From Deinococcus aquiradiocola (GTDB lineage: Bacteria > Deinococcota > Deinococci > Deinococcales > Deinococcaceae): a stretch of DNA of 64,000 nucleotides. A program made the position numbers and the translations under genes. Shown here piece after piece: positions 14,117 to 27,105 of the stretch (position 1 is its first letter; each line of letters opens with the position of its first letter). Below the pieces are notes generated by a model that was given only the letters and a program-made list of their open reading frames with translations, was not told the DNA's origin and did not search any database. The stretch spans positions 276,568 to 340,567 of the forward strand of contig NZ_BMOE01000001.1 in the NCBI RefSeq assembly GCF_014646915.1, in the 5' to 3' direction.

Positions 14117-16690
14117 TTGAACCCAGACCAACTCACCGAATCCGCCCTCCAGGCCGTCGCCAACGCACAACAGAACGCGCAGACCGCCGGACACCAGCAG
14201 CTCACCCCCACCCACCTCCTCCAGGCCCTCCTCACGCAGGACCAGGCCGCCCGCCTCCTGCAGACCGCCGGAGCCGACCTGCCCGCCCTGCAGGAGAGCA
14301 TCACCGCGAACCTCCAGAAACTCCCGCGCGTCCAGGGCGGCGACGGCCAGCTGTACGCCGACCCCGCCCTCGGCCGCGCCTTCCAGCAGGCCGACACGCT
14401 CGCCCGCCAGCACGGCGACAGCTTCGTCGCCGCTGATATCCTCCTGATCGCCACCGCCGCCGAAACGAAACTCCAGGGCCTCCCCACCCGCGCGGCCCTC
14501 GACGCGGCCCTCACCAGCATCCGCAAGGGGAACACCGTGACCAGCAAAACCAGCGAGAACCAGTTCGACGCCCTCGAAAAGTACGGCCTGGACCTCACCG
14601 CCCGCGCCCGCGAAGGCAAACTCGACCCCGTCATCGGCCGCGACGAGGAAATCCGCCGCACCATGCAGATCCTCCTGCGCCGCACCAAGAACAACCCCGT
14701 CCTCATCGGCGAGCCCGGCGTCGGCAAGACCGCCATCGCCGAGGGCCTCGCCACCCGCATCGTCAAGGGCGACGTGCCGGACGGCCTGAAAGGCAAACGC
14801 ATCGTCACCCTCCAGATGAGCAGCCTCCTGAGCGGCGCGAAATTCCGCGGCGAGTTCGAGGAACGCCTCGAAGGCGTCATCAAGGAAGTCGTGCAGAGCG
14901 CAGGCGAAGTCATCCTGTTCATCGACGAGCTGCACACCATCGTCGGCGCAGGCAAGACCGAAGGCAGCCCCGACGCCGGAAACATGCTCAAACCCGCCCT
15001 CGCCAGGGGCGAACTGCACCTGATCGGCGCGACCACCCTCGACGAGTACCGCCAGATCGAGAAGGACGCCGCCCTCGAACGCCGCTTCCAGCCCGTCACG
15101 GTCGCCGAACCGAACGTCGAGGACACCATCAGCATCCTGCGCGGCATCCGCGACCGTTACCAGCTGCACCACAACGTCGAGATCACCGACCCCGCCCTCG
15201 TCGCCGCCGCCACCCTCTCGCACCGCTACATCGCCGACCGGCAGCTGCCGGACAAGGCCATCGACCTCATCGACGAGGCCGCCGCCCGCCTCCGCATGGC
15301 GCTCGAAAGCAGCCCCGAAGCCATCGACGCCCTCGAACGCCGCAAACTGCAGCTCGAAATCGAACGCGAGGCCCTCAAACGCGAGAAGGACACCGACTCC
15401 CAGAACCGCCTCCTCGACATCGACACCACCCTCAAAACCCTCACCGACGAACTCGGCAGCATCAAGGCCCGCTGGGAAGGTGAACGCGAGGAAGTCTCAC
15501 AGCTGCGCGACAAACGCGAAGCGCTCGACGCGGCCCGCACCGAGTACGAACGCGTGAGCCGCGAGGACGCCGGACTCCCCAACTACTACGCGCGCCTCGG
15601 CGAACTCCAGAACGGCGTCATCCCCACCCTGGAAAGCGAGGTCGCCGTCCTCGAAAGCCGCCTCAAGACCGCCGAATTCGCGCACATGCAGGTCACCGAG
15701 GACGACATCGCCGCCGTCGTCAGCCGCTGGACCGGCATCCCCGCCACGCGCCTCATGGAAGGCGAACGCGACAAGCTGCTCCGCATGGAGCAGGAACTGC
15801 ACGCCCGCGTGATCGGGCAGGACCGCGCCATCGTCAGCGTGTCCGACGCCGTGCGCCGCGCCCGCAGCGGCCTGAACGACCCCGACCGGCCCCTCGGCAG
15901 CTTCATGTTCCTCGGCCCGACCGGCGTCGGCAAGACCGAACTCGCCAAGGCCCTCGCCGAATTCCTGTTCGACACGCAGGACGCCATGATCCGCCTCGAC
16001 ATGTCCGAATACATGGAGAAATTCAGTGTGCAGCGCCTCATCGGCGCGCCCCCCGGATACGTCGGGTACGAGGAAGGCGGCCAGCTCACCGAAGCCGTCC
16101 GGCGCCGCCCCTACAGCGTCCTGCTGCTCGACGAGATCGAGAAGGCCCACCCCGACGTGTGGAGCGTGCTGCTGCAGGTCCTCGACGACGGCCGCCTCAC
16201 CGACGGCCAGGGCCGCACCGTGGACTTCCGCAACACCATCATCATCCTGACGAGCAACGTCGGCTCGCCCCTCATCCTCGAAGCGCAGGCGCAGGGCGAG
16301 GACGCCGAAACCATCCAGGCGCGCGTCCTGCAGGAACTCCAGCGGCACTTCCGGCCCGAATTCCTCAACCGCGTGGACGACATCATCGTCTTCGACGCGC
16401 TGCGCCCCACCGACCTGCGCCGCATCGTCGACATCCAGCTCGGCGGCCTCCGCAGACGCCTCGCCGACCGCCGCGTCAGCCTGCACGTCACGCCCGCCGC
16501 CCTCGACCGCCTCGCGCAACTCGGGTACGACCCCGCCTTCGGCGCGCGCCCCCTGCGCCGCACCATCAGCCGCGAGATCGAAACGCCCCTCAGCCGCGAA
16601 ATCCTGTCCGGCCACGTCCACGACGGCAGCACCCTGAACGTCGACCTGCAGGACGACCACTTCACCTTCCAGACCGGCGAACTGAACTGA
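14117..16690 (+). CDS. clpB: ATP-dependent disaggregase ClpB
   Basis: An 857-residue Hsp100 chaperone that pulls polypeptides out of aggregates together with DnaK. The N-domain spans about 1-140. NBD1 has Walker A GEPGVGKT (198-205) and Walker B Asp270-Glu271 ([11 protein letters not shown]). A coiled-coil middle domain (about 390-525) is the ClpB feature absent from ClpA. NBD2 has [12 protein letters not shown] near 605 and [13 protein letters not shown]. The start is TTG at 14117, set by AGGAG at 14106-14110, 6 nt upstream. It is controlled by the HspR-type operator at 14026-14050 and ended by the hairpin at 16708-16743. Confidence 0.97.
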   Translation: MNPDQLTESALQAVANAQQNAQTAGHQQLTPTHLLQALLTQDQAARLLQTAGADLPALQESITANLQKLPRVQGGDGQLYADPALGRAFQQADTLARQHGDSFVAADILLIATAAETKLQGLPTRAALDAALTSIRKGNTVTSKTSENQFDALEKYGLDLTARAREGKLDPVIGRDEEIRRTMQILLRRTKNNPVLIGEPGVGKTAIAEGLATRIVKGDVPDGLKGKRIVTLQMSSLLSGAKFRGEFEERLEGVIKEVVQSAGEVILFIDELHTIVGAGKTEGSPDAGNMLKPALARGELHLIGATTLDEYRQIEKDAALERRFQPVTVAEPNVEDTISILRGIRDRYQLHHNVEITDPALVAAATLSHRYIADRQLPDKAIDLIDEAAARLRMALESSPEAIDALERRKLQLEIEREALKREKDTDSQNRLLDIDTTLKTLTDELGSIKARWEGEREEVSQLRDKREALDAARTEYERVSREDAGLPNYYARLGELQNGVIPTLESEVAVLESRLKTAEFAHMQVTEDDIAAVVSRWTGIPATRLMEGERDKLLRMEQELHARVIGQDRAIVSVSDAVRRARSGLNDPDRPLGSFMFLGPTGVGKTELAKALAEFLFDTQDAMIRLDMSEYMEKFSVQRLIGAPPGYVGYEEGGQLTEAVRRRPYSVLLLDEIEKAHPDVWSVLLQVLDDGRLTDGQGRTVDFRNTIIILTSNVGSPLILEAQAQGEDAETIQARVLQELQRHFRPEFLNRVDDIIVFDALRPTDLRRIVDIQLGGLRRRLADRRVSLHVTPAALDRLAQLGYDPAFGARPLRRTISREIETPLSREILSGHVHDGSTLNVDLQDDHFTFQTGELN

Positions 16691-16692
16691 TA

Positions 16693-16746
16693 CCAACGCA
16701 GGAAAAAGCGCGGGCCGACCCTTTCACCGGGGTCGGCCCGCGCCCT
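16693..16746 (+). repeat. 54-bp terminator repeat, copy 1
   Basis: This stretch matches 19056-19109 at 52 of 54 positions, in the same orientation. The differences are at 16707 and 16717. The core hairpin GCGCGGGCCGACCC (16708-16721) pairs perfectly over 14 bp with 16730-16743 and terminates clpB. It may also serve the convergent acyltransferase gene. Confidence 0.85.
16708..16743 (+). terminator. clpB terminator hairpin
   Basis: A 14-bp perfect stem with an 8-nt loop (TTTCACCG) at the clpB / acyltransferase convergent junction, preceded by an A-run (16703-16707) that becomes a U-run for the minus-strand transcript. Confidence 0.8.
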
Positions 16747-16759
16747 GCCCTGCAGGGGT

Positions 16760-17917
16760 TCAGGCGGTCGAGCGCACCGTTTCCGGGATGATCGGCTCGG
16801 CCAGGCTGGTCGTCAAGGTTGGAAGGCTGCAGTTCGGGTGCAGGATGGAAGCCGGTACGGGCAGGTGCGGCGGCACGGACGCCGTTCGGGTGAGAAGGCG
16901 CGTCAGGGGGCGGCACAGCCAGCGGTCAGCCACGACCGATCCTGTCACGACGATCAGCAGGTACGCCAGGATCGTCCACGCGCTCCAGGTGAGCCCCAGG
17001 TGCGGAAGGGCCTGCTGCGTGAGCCACCCCTGCACCGAGAAGTGAACCATGTAAATGCAGATGCTCGCGTTCGCCAGGGCCCTCACCGTCCGCGAGTTGC
17101 CCAGTCGTCCGATTCGCCTGCCGGGGTTCGCGAAGGCCAGCACCACGAGCAGCACCAGCGGCAGGAATACCTCGTTGTTCACGCGCAGTGCTTCCTGAGG
17201 GAGGATCACCATCAGCGCCAGCGTGCCCAGCACCGTCACGGCCCCCCACCGTGCCGGTATCCCGCCGTGCCGGGCGTACAGGACGGCCAGACCCATTCCG
17301 GCGACGAAGGCAGGGAGGCGCAGCAGGGGAGCATTGTGCAGGTACGTGGTCCAGTCGTCCGGCAGGAACACGCCCGGCAAACCCGCGAGCAGCAGGGGCA
17401 GGCCCGCACCCACCAGCCACAGGGCCGTCATGAGGGCTGCGAGTGTCCGCGTTCGCAGCTGCGTCAGTCGGGGGGCGAGGACCGGGAAACACAGGTAGAA
17501 GAAGAGCAGGCATGACATGGACCATGCGGGGGCGTTCAGGATGTGCGAAGCTCCGACTGTCCACGTCTGGATGAGCAGCCCGGCCTGGAGCACGTCGTTC
17601 ATGGAAACGGTGGTGGAGCCCATCCCAGCCTGAATCAAGAGAAACAGGGCGAGCCCGAGCAGGTTGGGGGGCACGATCCGCGCCAGTCGCCGCCCGACGA
17701 AGCGGCGCTGCCCGGCATCGTCGAGCGTTCGCCGGCCATACACGTGCATCAGCAGGAAGCCCGACAGCACAAAAAACAGGCTGGTGACGGACGGACCCCG
17801 TGAGAGCAGGCCATGGAGTGCGGGCGGCACGAAGGTGTGATCGAAGTGGAACAGCACGATGTACAGGGCGGCCACGAAACGAAGGAGATTCAGTGCGGGC
17901 AGATCGTTGGCCTTCAT
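16760..17917 (-). CDS. Membrane acyltransferase, acyltransferase-3 family
   Basis: About 385 residues with some ten transmembrane helices. The N-terminus ALNLLRFVAALYIVLFHFDH carries the Arg and His of the acyltransferase-3 (OafA/OafB-like) active site, and SLFFVLSGFLLMHVY is also typical. Such enzymes move acetyl or other acyl groups across the membrane onto surface polysaccharide or other glycans. ATG 17917 lies 9 nt after the minus-strand box TAAGCT (17932-17927); a TTG at 17926 is an alternative. It is divergent from an SGNH hydrolase, the domain often fused to such acyltransferases. The substrate is unknown. Confidence 0.88.
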   Translation of the reverse strand: MKANDLPALNLLRFVAALYIVLFHFDHTFVPPALHGLLSRGPSVTSLFFVLSGFLLMHVYGRRTLDDAGQRRFVGRRLARIVPPNLLGLALFLLIQAGMGSTTVSMNDVLQAGLLIQTWTVGASHILNAPAWSMSCLLFFYLCFPVLAPRLTQLRTRTLAALMTALWLVGAGLPLLLAGLPGVFLPDDWTTYLHNAPLLRLPAFVAGMGLAVLYARHGGIPARWGAVTVLGTLALMVILPQEALRVNNEVFLPLVLLVVLAFANPGRRIGRLGNSRTVRALANASICIYMVHFSVQGWLTQQALPHLGLTWSAWTILAYLLIVVTGSVVADRWLCRPLTRLLTRTASVPPHLPVPASILHPNCSLPTLTTSLAEPIIPETVRSTA

Positions 17918-18058
17918 CGAGCTCAAAGCTTAGTGGAGCAGGCGTGACATGGGCGTGTCATGTGTGATCGTAAGGAGGCGATTAAAGAACCCATGAGTTC
18001 ACATTCTGCTGTGGTCGTGACACAGGCGCCCGTCAGAAGATTGATATGTTTCGTCCAC

Positions 18059-18064
18059 CATACT
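18059..18064 (+). promoter_or_regulatory. -10 box, leaderless layout
   Basis: CATACT ends 6 nt before ATG 18071. This spacing decides the start against an upstream in-frame GTG/ATG near 17960-17993. Confidence 0.45.
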
Positions 18065-18070
18065 GGCCGC

Positions 18071-18826
18071 ATGCAGGTTCAGGCCCTCCCACTCACGCTC
18101 GGCGGCATCATGGTGCTGCTGACCGCCACGATGACGGTGGCGTCACCGCAGTCCCTGCCGGTCCTGGATCCCACGCTTGCCCGGTTGTGTGACGCGAGCG
18201 CACCCGACTACGCTCACGATTCTCATTCGGTGTTGCCGGAGCTGAACGACCACCTGCGCGTAGTCGTCATCGGGTCGTCCTCCACCGCCGGCGCAGGCGC
18301 CAGCCGCCCGCAGTACGCGTACGTCAACCGCTTCCGCGACCAGCTGCTCGCACACGCGCCGCACGCCATAGTCATCAACAAGGGCGTCGGCGGGAACGTC
18401 CTCACCGACATCATCCGCCGCGCCGGACGTGACGTGTACGCCCAGCACCCCGACCTCGTCGTCCTGCAGACGGGAACCAACGACGCCCGCCAGGGCATTC
18501 CGCCCGCCCAGTACCGGCACGACCTCAGCACCTTCGTGAAGGACCTGCAGCGTCACCATCTGAACGTCGTCCTGATCGACAACCAGTACATTCCCGACCA
18601 GCTCGGCTCAGGCGAATACCAGAGCATCATCCGCGCCACCCGCGACGTTGCCCACACCACAGGCGTTCCCCTCGTCTCCCGCTACGCGCTCGGCCGCACC
18701 CTCGTGGAACGAGGCGGCCTGAACGGCGACGACCTGATCGCCAGCGACCGCCTGCACCCGAACGACCTGATGCACGCCTGCACTGGCCGAGCCCTCACCG
18801 CCACGGTCCTCGCCACCACCGACTGA
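18071..18826 (+). CDS. Secreted SGNH/GDSL-type hydrolase
   Basis: 251 residues. A signal peptide (residues 1-25, ending TMTVA) sends it out of the cytoplasm. SGNH blocks are all visible: Ser70 in IGSSSTAG (the usual Asp of GDS is Ser69), Gly108 in KGVGGN, Asn137 in QTGTNDA, and Asp226/His229 in DRLHP. It is probably an esterase or deacetylase acting on cell-surface carbohydrate, suggested by the adjacent divergent acyltransferase. ATG 18071 begins exactly at the signal peptide and follows a -10 box by 6 nt. The stop is directly followed by a hairpin-rich dispersed repeat. Confidence 0.87.
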   Translation: MQVQALPLTLGGIMVLLTATMTVASPQSLPVLDPTLARLCDASAPDYAHDSHSVLPELNDHLRVVVIGSSSTAGAGASRPQYAYVNRFRDQLLAHAPHAIVINKGVGGNVLTDIIRRAGRDVYAQHPDLVVLQTGTNDARQGIPPAQYRHDLSTFVKDLQRHHLNVVLIDNQYIPDQLGSGEYQSIIRATRDVAHTTGVPLVSRYALGRTLVERGGLNGDDLIASDRLHPNDLMHACTGRALTATVLATTD

Positions 18827-18900
18827 TTCCAGGGATGCCGGGAACAGCACCGACATCCCTTCTTGGGCAGAACGGACGCCCTACAGGACGCCTGCCCGCT
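18825..18900 (+). repeat. 76-bp dispersed repeat, copy A
   Basis: It matches 41724-41799 at 73 of 76 positions. It contains two hairpins: GGGATG (18832-18837) with CATCCC (18854-18859), including a CGG/CCG inner stem, followed by TTCTT; then GGGCAG (18865-18870) with CTGCCC (18892-18897). Similarity fades after 18900. Both copies lie between convergent genes. Confidence 0.85.
18832..18859 (+). terminator. Terminator of the SGNH hydrolase gene
   Basis: GGGATG-C-CGG pairs with CCG-A-CATCCC and is followed by CTTCTT, 5 bp after the stop codon. It is part of the dispersed repeat. Confidence 0.55.
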
Positions 18901-19055
18901 TCCACCCCCTCAACACCGTACTTTTTGGCGCTCGCTTCGCTCGGCTGAACTCTACAGGTTCAGCTCAAAACCGTATGACGGCCGCAGCACAGGCCCAACC
19001 GAGGAAACACAGCTGGAACAGACCGTTCCTCAGCGCAGCGTCCGTTTTACAGGCC

Positions 19056-19109
19056 CCAACGCAGGAAAAGGCGCGGGCCAACCCTTTCACCGGGGTCGGC
19101 CCGCGCCCT
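19056..19109 (+). repeat. 54-bp terminator repeat, copy 2
   Basis: 52 of 54 bases are identical to 16693-16746. Here the stem 19070-19084 with 19093-19107 has one A-C mismatch (19080). It sits between the SGNH gene and the convergent HNH-like gene and probably terminates the latter. Confidence 0.85.
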
Positions 19110-19120
19110 TCGTCTATCCT

Positions 19121-19456
19121 TCAGTGCACGCGGACGCCCTTGGTGAGCGGCTGCTTCTGCACCCACTTCACGAACTTCTGCACGTCCTCGCGCGCCAGGA
19201 TGGCCTCCACGGTGTTCAGTTCGTTCGCGAGTTCCGCGTTGCTGTACGTCTTGCTGAGGTACCCCTGGCAGGCGGCGCACATCTTCACGGTGGGGATCTC
19301 GCCAAGGTTCACGCCCTGCCGCCGCCCCTGCGATTTGGGGATGAGGTGATGGTCCGTCATGCTGGGCGCCTCACGCCCGCACAGCACGCACACCTCGGGC
19401 GCCTGCCCCTGTCCTTCCGCTTCCCATGTCGCCTGCTCCCGATCCTTACGGCCCAT
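19121..19456 (-). CDS. Small HNH-endonuclease-like zinc protein
   Basis: 111 residues. CVLCGRE (Cys23, Cys26), TDHHLIPKSQG (His36, His37), Asn50 and CAACQ (Cys60, Cys63) follow the spacing of the HNH nuclease finger. The C-terminal Cys pair is followed by Gln rather than the usual His, so catalysis is uncertain. The C-terminal half (SNAELANELNTVEAILARED) is helical. The minus-strand box TATGGT (19468-19463) stands 6 nt before the ATG, a leaderless layout. It may be a nuclease or only a structural zinc protein; no restriction or phage genes are nearby. Confidence 0.75.
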   Translation of the reverse strand: MGRKDREQATWEAEGQGQAPEVCVLCGREAPSMTDHHLIPKSQGRRQGVNLGEIPTVKMCAACQGYLSKTYSNAELANELNTVEAILAREDVQKFVKWVQKQPLTKGVRVH

Positions 19457-19462
19457 GCCGTC

Positions 19463-19468
19463 ACCATA
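19463..19468 (-). promoter_or_regulatory. -10 box of the HNH-like gene
   Basis: Minus-strand TATGGT, 6 nt before ATG 19456. Confidence 0.5.
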
Positions 19469-19522
19469 GCGTGCCGGAACCGGCCTGCGGGCGCTGCCGC
19501 CCGTGCTGCACGCGGTGACAGC

Positions 19523-19558
19523 AACGCTCCCCGCCCAGGTGTCCGGGCGGGGAGCGTT
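19523..19558 (-). terminator. acnA terminator hairpin
   Basis: AACGCTCCCCGCCC (19523-19536) pairs perfectly over 14 bp with 19545-19558. It lies 47 bp past the acnA stop. Confidence 0.75.
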
Positions 19559-19604
19559 CCGTGTGGGCCGTTCAGGGCCAGCACGTCAGGGGGTTCTGCT
19601 CAGC

Positions 19605-22334
<2,730 letters not shown>

Positions 22335-22727
22335 GACTTCCCTCCTGGTCCGGCTTGCAGCACCGGGGTGGTGTGGGGCCGGACCGTCCGCATACGGGGC
22401 ACTCGCGCTGGAGTGGCGAAACGGTCAGGGCTTCATGATACCTGCTCGGGCGTGCCTGCCGGGGTGAGTCGGTGCGCCGCGTGCCGTTACCGGAGTGGGA
22501 ACATCGGGGTGCGGGCGTGCCGCGTACTGGAGGGACCGCACCTGCCGAGCGGGGGTCGGTGTCCCCCTGCTCAGGACAACAAGTGGGAGGGGGGTCACGT
22601 TCCGCTTCCAAAGGTCGCTTGGCCCTCTCCACATCCCCGCCCGGCCGGGCGCGACGCACAATGACCTCGTCACCCACGCCACAGCACGCCGGACGCCACG
22701 CGCGCCCCCGGCCCCACGGAGGTCAGC
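22335..22727 (+). other. 393-bp divergent intergenic region, acnA and small acidic gene
   Basis: It holds the acnA leader hairpin (22347-22385) and a possible acnA -10 TATCAT (minus strand, 22440-22435). The ribosome site of the small ORF, GGAGGT (22718-22723), is at its right end. Otherwise it is GC-rich with no coding signal on either strand; I see no clear promoter for the plus-strand gene. Confidence 0.5.
22347..22385 (-). promoter_or_regulatory. Hairpin abutting the acnA ribosome-binding site
   Basis: GGTCCGGC (22347-22354) pairs with GCCGGACC (22378-22385), enclosing an inner CACC/GGTG pair. In the acnA mRNA the 3' arm ends 1 nt before AGGAGGG. It is a candidate translational control element. 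Confidence 0.45.
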
Positions 22728-22919
22728 ATGACGAAAAGCGGCACCACAGGAGATCAGCCGGTCGAGCAGCAGTTCGAGGAGAACGTCCCGCAGGAGCAGG
22801 TGCAGGACAACGCCAACTGGGACACCGGCACCCCCAAAGACCCGCCCGCCGAGGACAAGGAAGGGTACTGGGAGCAGGTGACGGACGAGAACGCCGACCC
22901 GCCCACCCCCGAGCAGTAA
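22728..22919 (+). CDS. Small acidic, probably disordered protein
   Basis: 63 residues, about a quarter Asp and Glu, also rich in Pro, Gln and Asn, with no hydrophobic core (for example [19 protein letters not shown]); Trp appears in NWDTG and YWEQ. GGAGGT at 22718-22723 lies 4 nt before ATG 22728, a good initiation site, which is the main reason to call it real. It matches no family I recognise. Such proteins are common in Deinococcus and have been linked to stress tolerance only by inference. It stands alone between acnA and the M3 peptidase. Confidence 0.65.
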   Translation: MTKSGTTGDQPVEQQFEENVPQEQVQDNANWDTGTPKDPPAEDKEGYWEQVTDENADPPTPEQ

Positions 22920-23069
22920 CGCCCACCTGACCCGCCGTGAGGGCGGCGGAAGCTGTTCTACCATTGGCCCGAAGGGAGGAGCGTCCCTGCGGGCCTCGTT
23001 CTGTGCCGCCGCGAGGTGCGGGCATTTCGTCCGTGGGCACACGCACGCGCCCGGACGCGCGCAGCGTTC

Positions 23070-23075
23070 TATACT
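23070..23075 (+). promoter_or_regulatory. -10 box of the M3 peptidase gene
   Basis: TATACT, a near-perfect -10, ends 7 nt before ATG 23083. There is no Shine-Dalgarno. Confidence 0.65.
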
Positions 23076-23082
23076 CCCGGGC

Positions 23083-25146
<2,064 letters not shown>

Positions 25147-25218
25147 CCGCCCCACGCCCGACGGCCCGGCACGGGCGCCACTGTCAGATTTCGTGCGTGC
25201 CCTGCAGGGCGCGTCAGG

Positions 25219-25224
25219 TATGAT
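25219..25224 (+). promoter_or_regulatory. -10 box of the histidine kinase gene
   Basis: TATGAT ends 8 nt before ATG 25233. Confidence 0.6.
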
Positions 25225-25232
25225 GGCCACGA

Positions 25233-26381
25233 ATGCTTGAGAAGCCCGTCATCCTCGTGGCCGCCCGCGATCCCGCAAGGGCCATGTCGCTCGAACATGC
25301 GCTCCAGGGCGCTGACGTCCGCCATGTCGGGGACGCCGAGGCCCTGCTGCGCGAAACGCACCTCGTGTCGCCGGACGTGGTGATGGTGTACACGGACCTG
25401 CCCAGCAAGGTCGCGCTGGGCGAGGTACTCACCATGCTGCGCGGACGCTCCGAACTGGTCCACACCCGCTGGGTCGCGATGGGCACACAGGGCCTCGGAC
25501 CGCTCCTGCAGGCAGGTGCCGACGCCCTGATGAGCGACACGACCTCCACCGAAGCCATCACGTACCAGCTGCGGACCCTGCTGGACCGCTCCCGCGCGTC
25601 CCGCGAGCAGACGGAACGCGTGGCGAGCCTGCAGCGCCGCCTGGACACCTGGGAGCACGAGGAACGCGTGCGTGACCAGCTGGTGCACATGCTCGTCCAC
25701 GACCTCAAGAACCCCATCTCGGCCGTGATGGGTCTGCTGGAAGTGGTGGAGGACGACGAAACCATCACGCAGGAATCCCGCGACCTGCTCCGCATGGCGC
25801 GCGAGGAGACGCACCACCTGCTGCACCTGTCCGTCAACATGCTTGATGTCCGCAAGATCCAGGCCGGCAAGATGAAACTCAAGCCCGAGTTCATCTTCGC
25901 GCCGCAGCTCGCGGAGATCGTGGAGCAGGCCAGGGGAGACGTGGGCGTGGGCCTCAAGGACCGCCACCTGCGCATCGAACTGCCGCAGGAGATCCCGGCC
26001 CTGTCCGCCGACCCGGAAATCCTGCGGCGCATCTACGCGAACCTGCTGTCCAACGCCCTGAAGCACACCACGACGGGCGGCGTCATCACGGTCCGTGCCG
26101 TACCGCAGGGCGCGGAACTGCTGTGCACCGTCCGTGACGACGGCGAAGGCATCCCTGCCGAGGACCTCCCGAACCTGTTCGCGGCCTTCGAAGTGTCGCG
26201 CCTCACGCTGCACGGACGCTTCGACACCGGCATGGGCCTGGCCTTCTGCAAACTGGCCGTCGAGGGACACGGGGGCCGCATCTGGGTGGAGTCGGTGCGC
26301 GGACAGGGCGCGAGCTTCTTCTTCTCGCTCCCGATGGAGATGGACACCGAGGACGACGACTTCGCCGACCTGCTGATCTGA
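25233..26381 (+). CDS. Sensor histidine kinase with N-terminal receiver-like domain
   Basis: 382 residues, soluble. Residues 1-125 have the fold pattern of a receiver ([38 protein letters not shown]), but the acidic pocket and Lys are poorly kept. A coiled-coil linker (about 125-150) leads to HisKA with phospho-acceptor His156 ([15 protein letters not shown]). The HATPase domain has the N box [11 protein letters not shown]1 DDGEGIP and G2 [10 protein letters not shown]. No membrane segment or separate response regulator gene is adjacent, so input and partner are unknown. Leaderless start; a terminator with a U-run lies at 26490-26519. Confidence 0.92.
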   Translation: MLEKPVILVAARDPARAMSLEHALQGADVRHVGDAEALLRETHLVSPDVVMVYTDLPSKVALGEVLTMLRGRSELVHTRWVAMGTQGLGPLLQAGADALMSDTTSTEAITYQLRTLLDRSRASREQTERVASLQRRLDTWEHEERVRDQLVHMLVHDLKNPISAVMGLLEVVEDDETITQESRDLLRMAREETHHLLHLSVNMLDVRKIQAGKMKLKPEFIFAPQLAEIVEQARGDVGVGLKDRHLRIELPQEIPALSADPEILRRIYANLLSNALKHTTTGGVITVRAVPQGAELLCTVRDDGEGIPAEDLPNLFAAFEVSRLTLHGRFDTGMGLAFCKLAVEGHGGRIWVESVRGQGASFFFSLPMEMDTEDDDFADLLI

Positions 26382-26775
26382 CGCTCCTGCCGCTCCGGAA
26401 CGGCACTGCGGCAGTGTCCTGGCCTCCTTCCCTGAAGGTACGTGACCTGTAAATCACGGTCCTGCATCCGAATTCGTTGCAGGTCTCCTGCCGCCCGGCT
26501 GCGTGCTGGGCGGCGTTTTCGTGTGCTTTTGGGTGCGGTGTGCGCCTCTTTCGCGTGCTGGACGTGCGGCGCGTGCCGGAGTGTGCTAAAACTACCGTGT
26601 ATCACACAAGTCGGAAGTTGTACCAGCTTCGTTCTCTTGAGCAGGGTTTCAGGAAGTCCGGAAAGGGTCATCACTCAGAGGAGCACGTCCGGCCTCCAGC
26701 TCGTGAATTAATGCACGTTCTGGGGGTGGCGGGTCCGAAAAGGGGGCACGTATCGAGATTCTGAATCTGGTCATC
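26382..26775 (+). other. 394-bp intergenic region before the nuo operon
   Basis: The kinase terminator occupies 26490-26519. The rest (26520-26775) is AT-richer than its surroundings and must carry the nuo promoter and leader; CTAAAACT near 26585 is a possible -10, but no -35 stands out. A purine run AGGGGG at 26741-26746 may be the nuoA ribosome site. No gene is seen. Confidence 0.45.
26490..26519 (+). terminator. Intrinsic terminator after the histidine kinase
   Basis: GCCGCCC (26490-26496) pairs with GGGCGGC (26508-26514) and is followed by GTTTTC, then GTGTGCTTTT. It is one of the few U-tract terminators in this window. Confidence 0.65.
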
Positions 26776-27105
26776 ATGCTGCTGATCGCGGGCGGCATCG
26801 GCGTGCTGGCCGTCGTCGTCAGCCTGCTGCTCGGCCCCAAGAAGCCCAGCCGCGCCAAACTCATGCCGTACGAGAGCGGCAACGACCCCGAGGGCGGCGA
26901 CGCCCGCCAGCGCTTCCCGGTGCATTTCTACCTCGTGGCGATGCTGTTCATCGTGTTCGACATCGAGACGGCGTTCTTCTACCCGATCGCCGTCGCGTAC
27001 CAGAAGCTCGGCACCTTCGCCTTCTGGGAGACGGTCAGCTTCGTGGCCCTGGTGCTCGTCGGGTACTACTACATCCTCAGGAAAGGGGTACTGGAATGGG
27101 CATAA
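26776..27105 (+). CDS. nuoA: NADH-quinone oxidoreductase subunit A
   Basis: Membrane subunit of complex I near the quinone cavity; 109 residues from ATG 26776, three transmembrane helices. LMPYESGNDP and FDIETAFFYPIAVAY are the conserved ND3-like loop and helix 2. The start is doubtful: AGGGGG at 26741-26746 is better placed for a non-ATG codon (ATC 26752 or ATT 26758) that would add eight or six residues (IEILNLVI). The last 10 nt overlap a small repeat-encoding ORF that separates it from nuoB. First gene of the 14-gene nuo operon. Confidence 0.93.
   Translation: MLLIAGGIGVLAVVVSLLLGPKKPSRAKLMPYESGNDPEGGDARQRFPVHFYLVAMLFIVFDIETAFFYPIAVAYQKLGTFAFWETVSFVALVLVGYYYILRKGVLEWA

Noticed and set aside
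19056..19109. The 54-bp repeats as ends of an insertion sequence
   Set aside because: They are direct, not inverted, and no transposase lies between them. They are better read as duplicated terminators.
26636..26660. CTTGAGC before nuoA as half of an HspR operator
   Set aside because: There is no matching TCAAG arm at the required distance.
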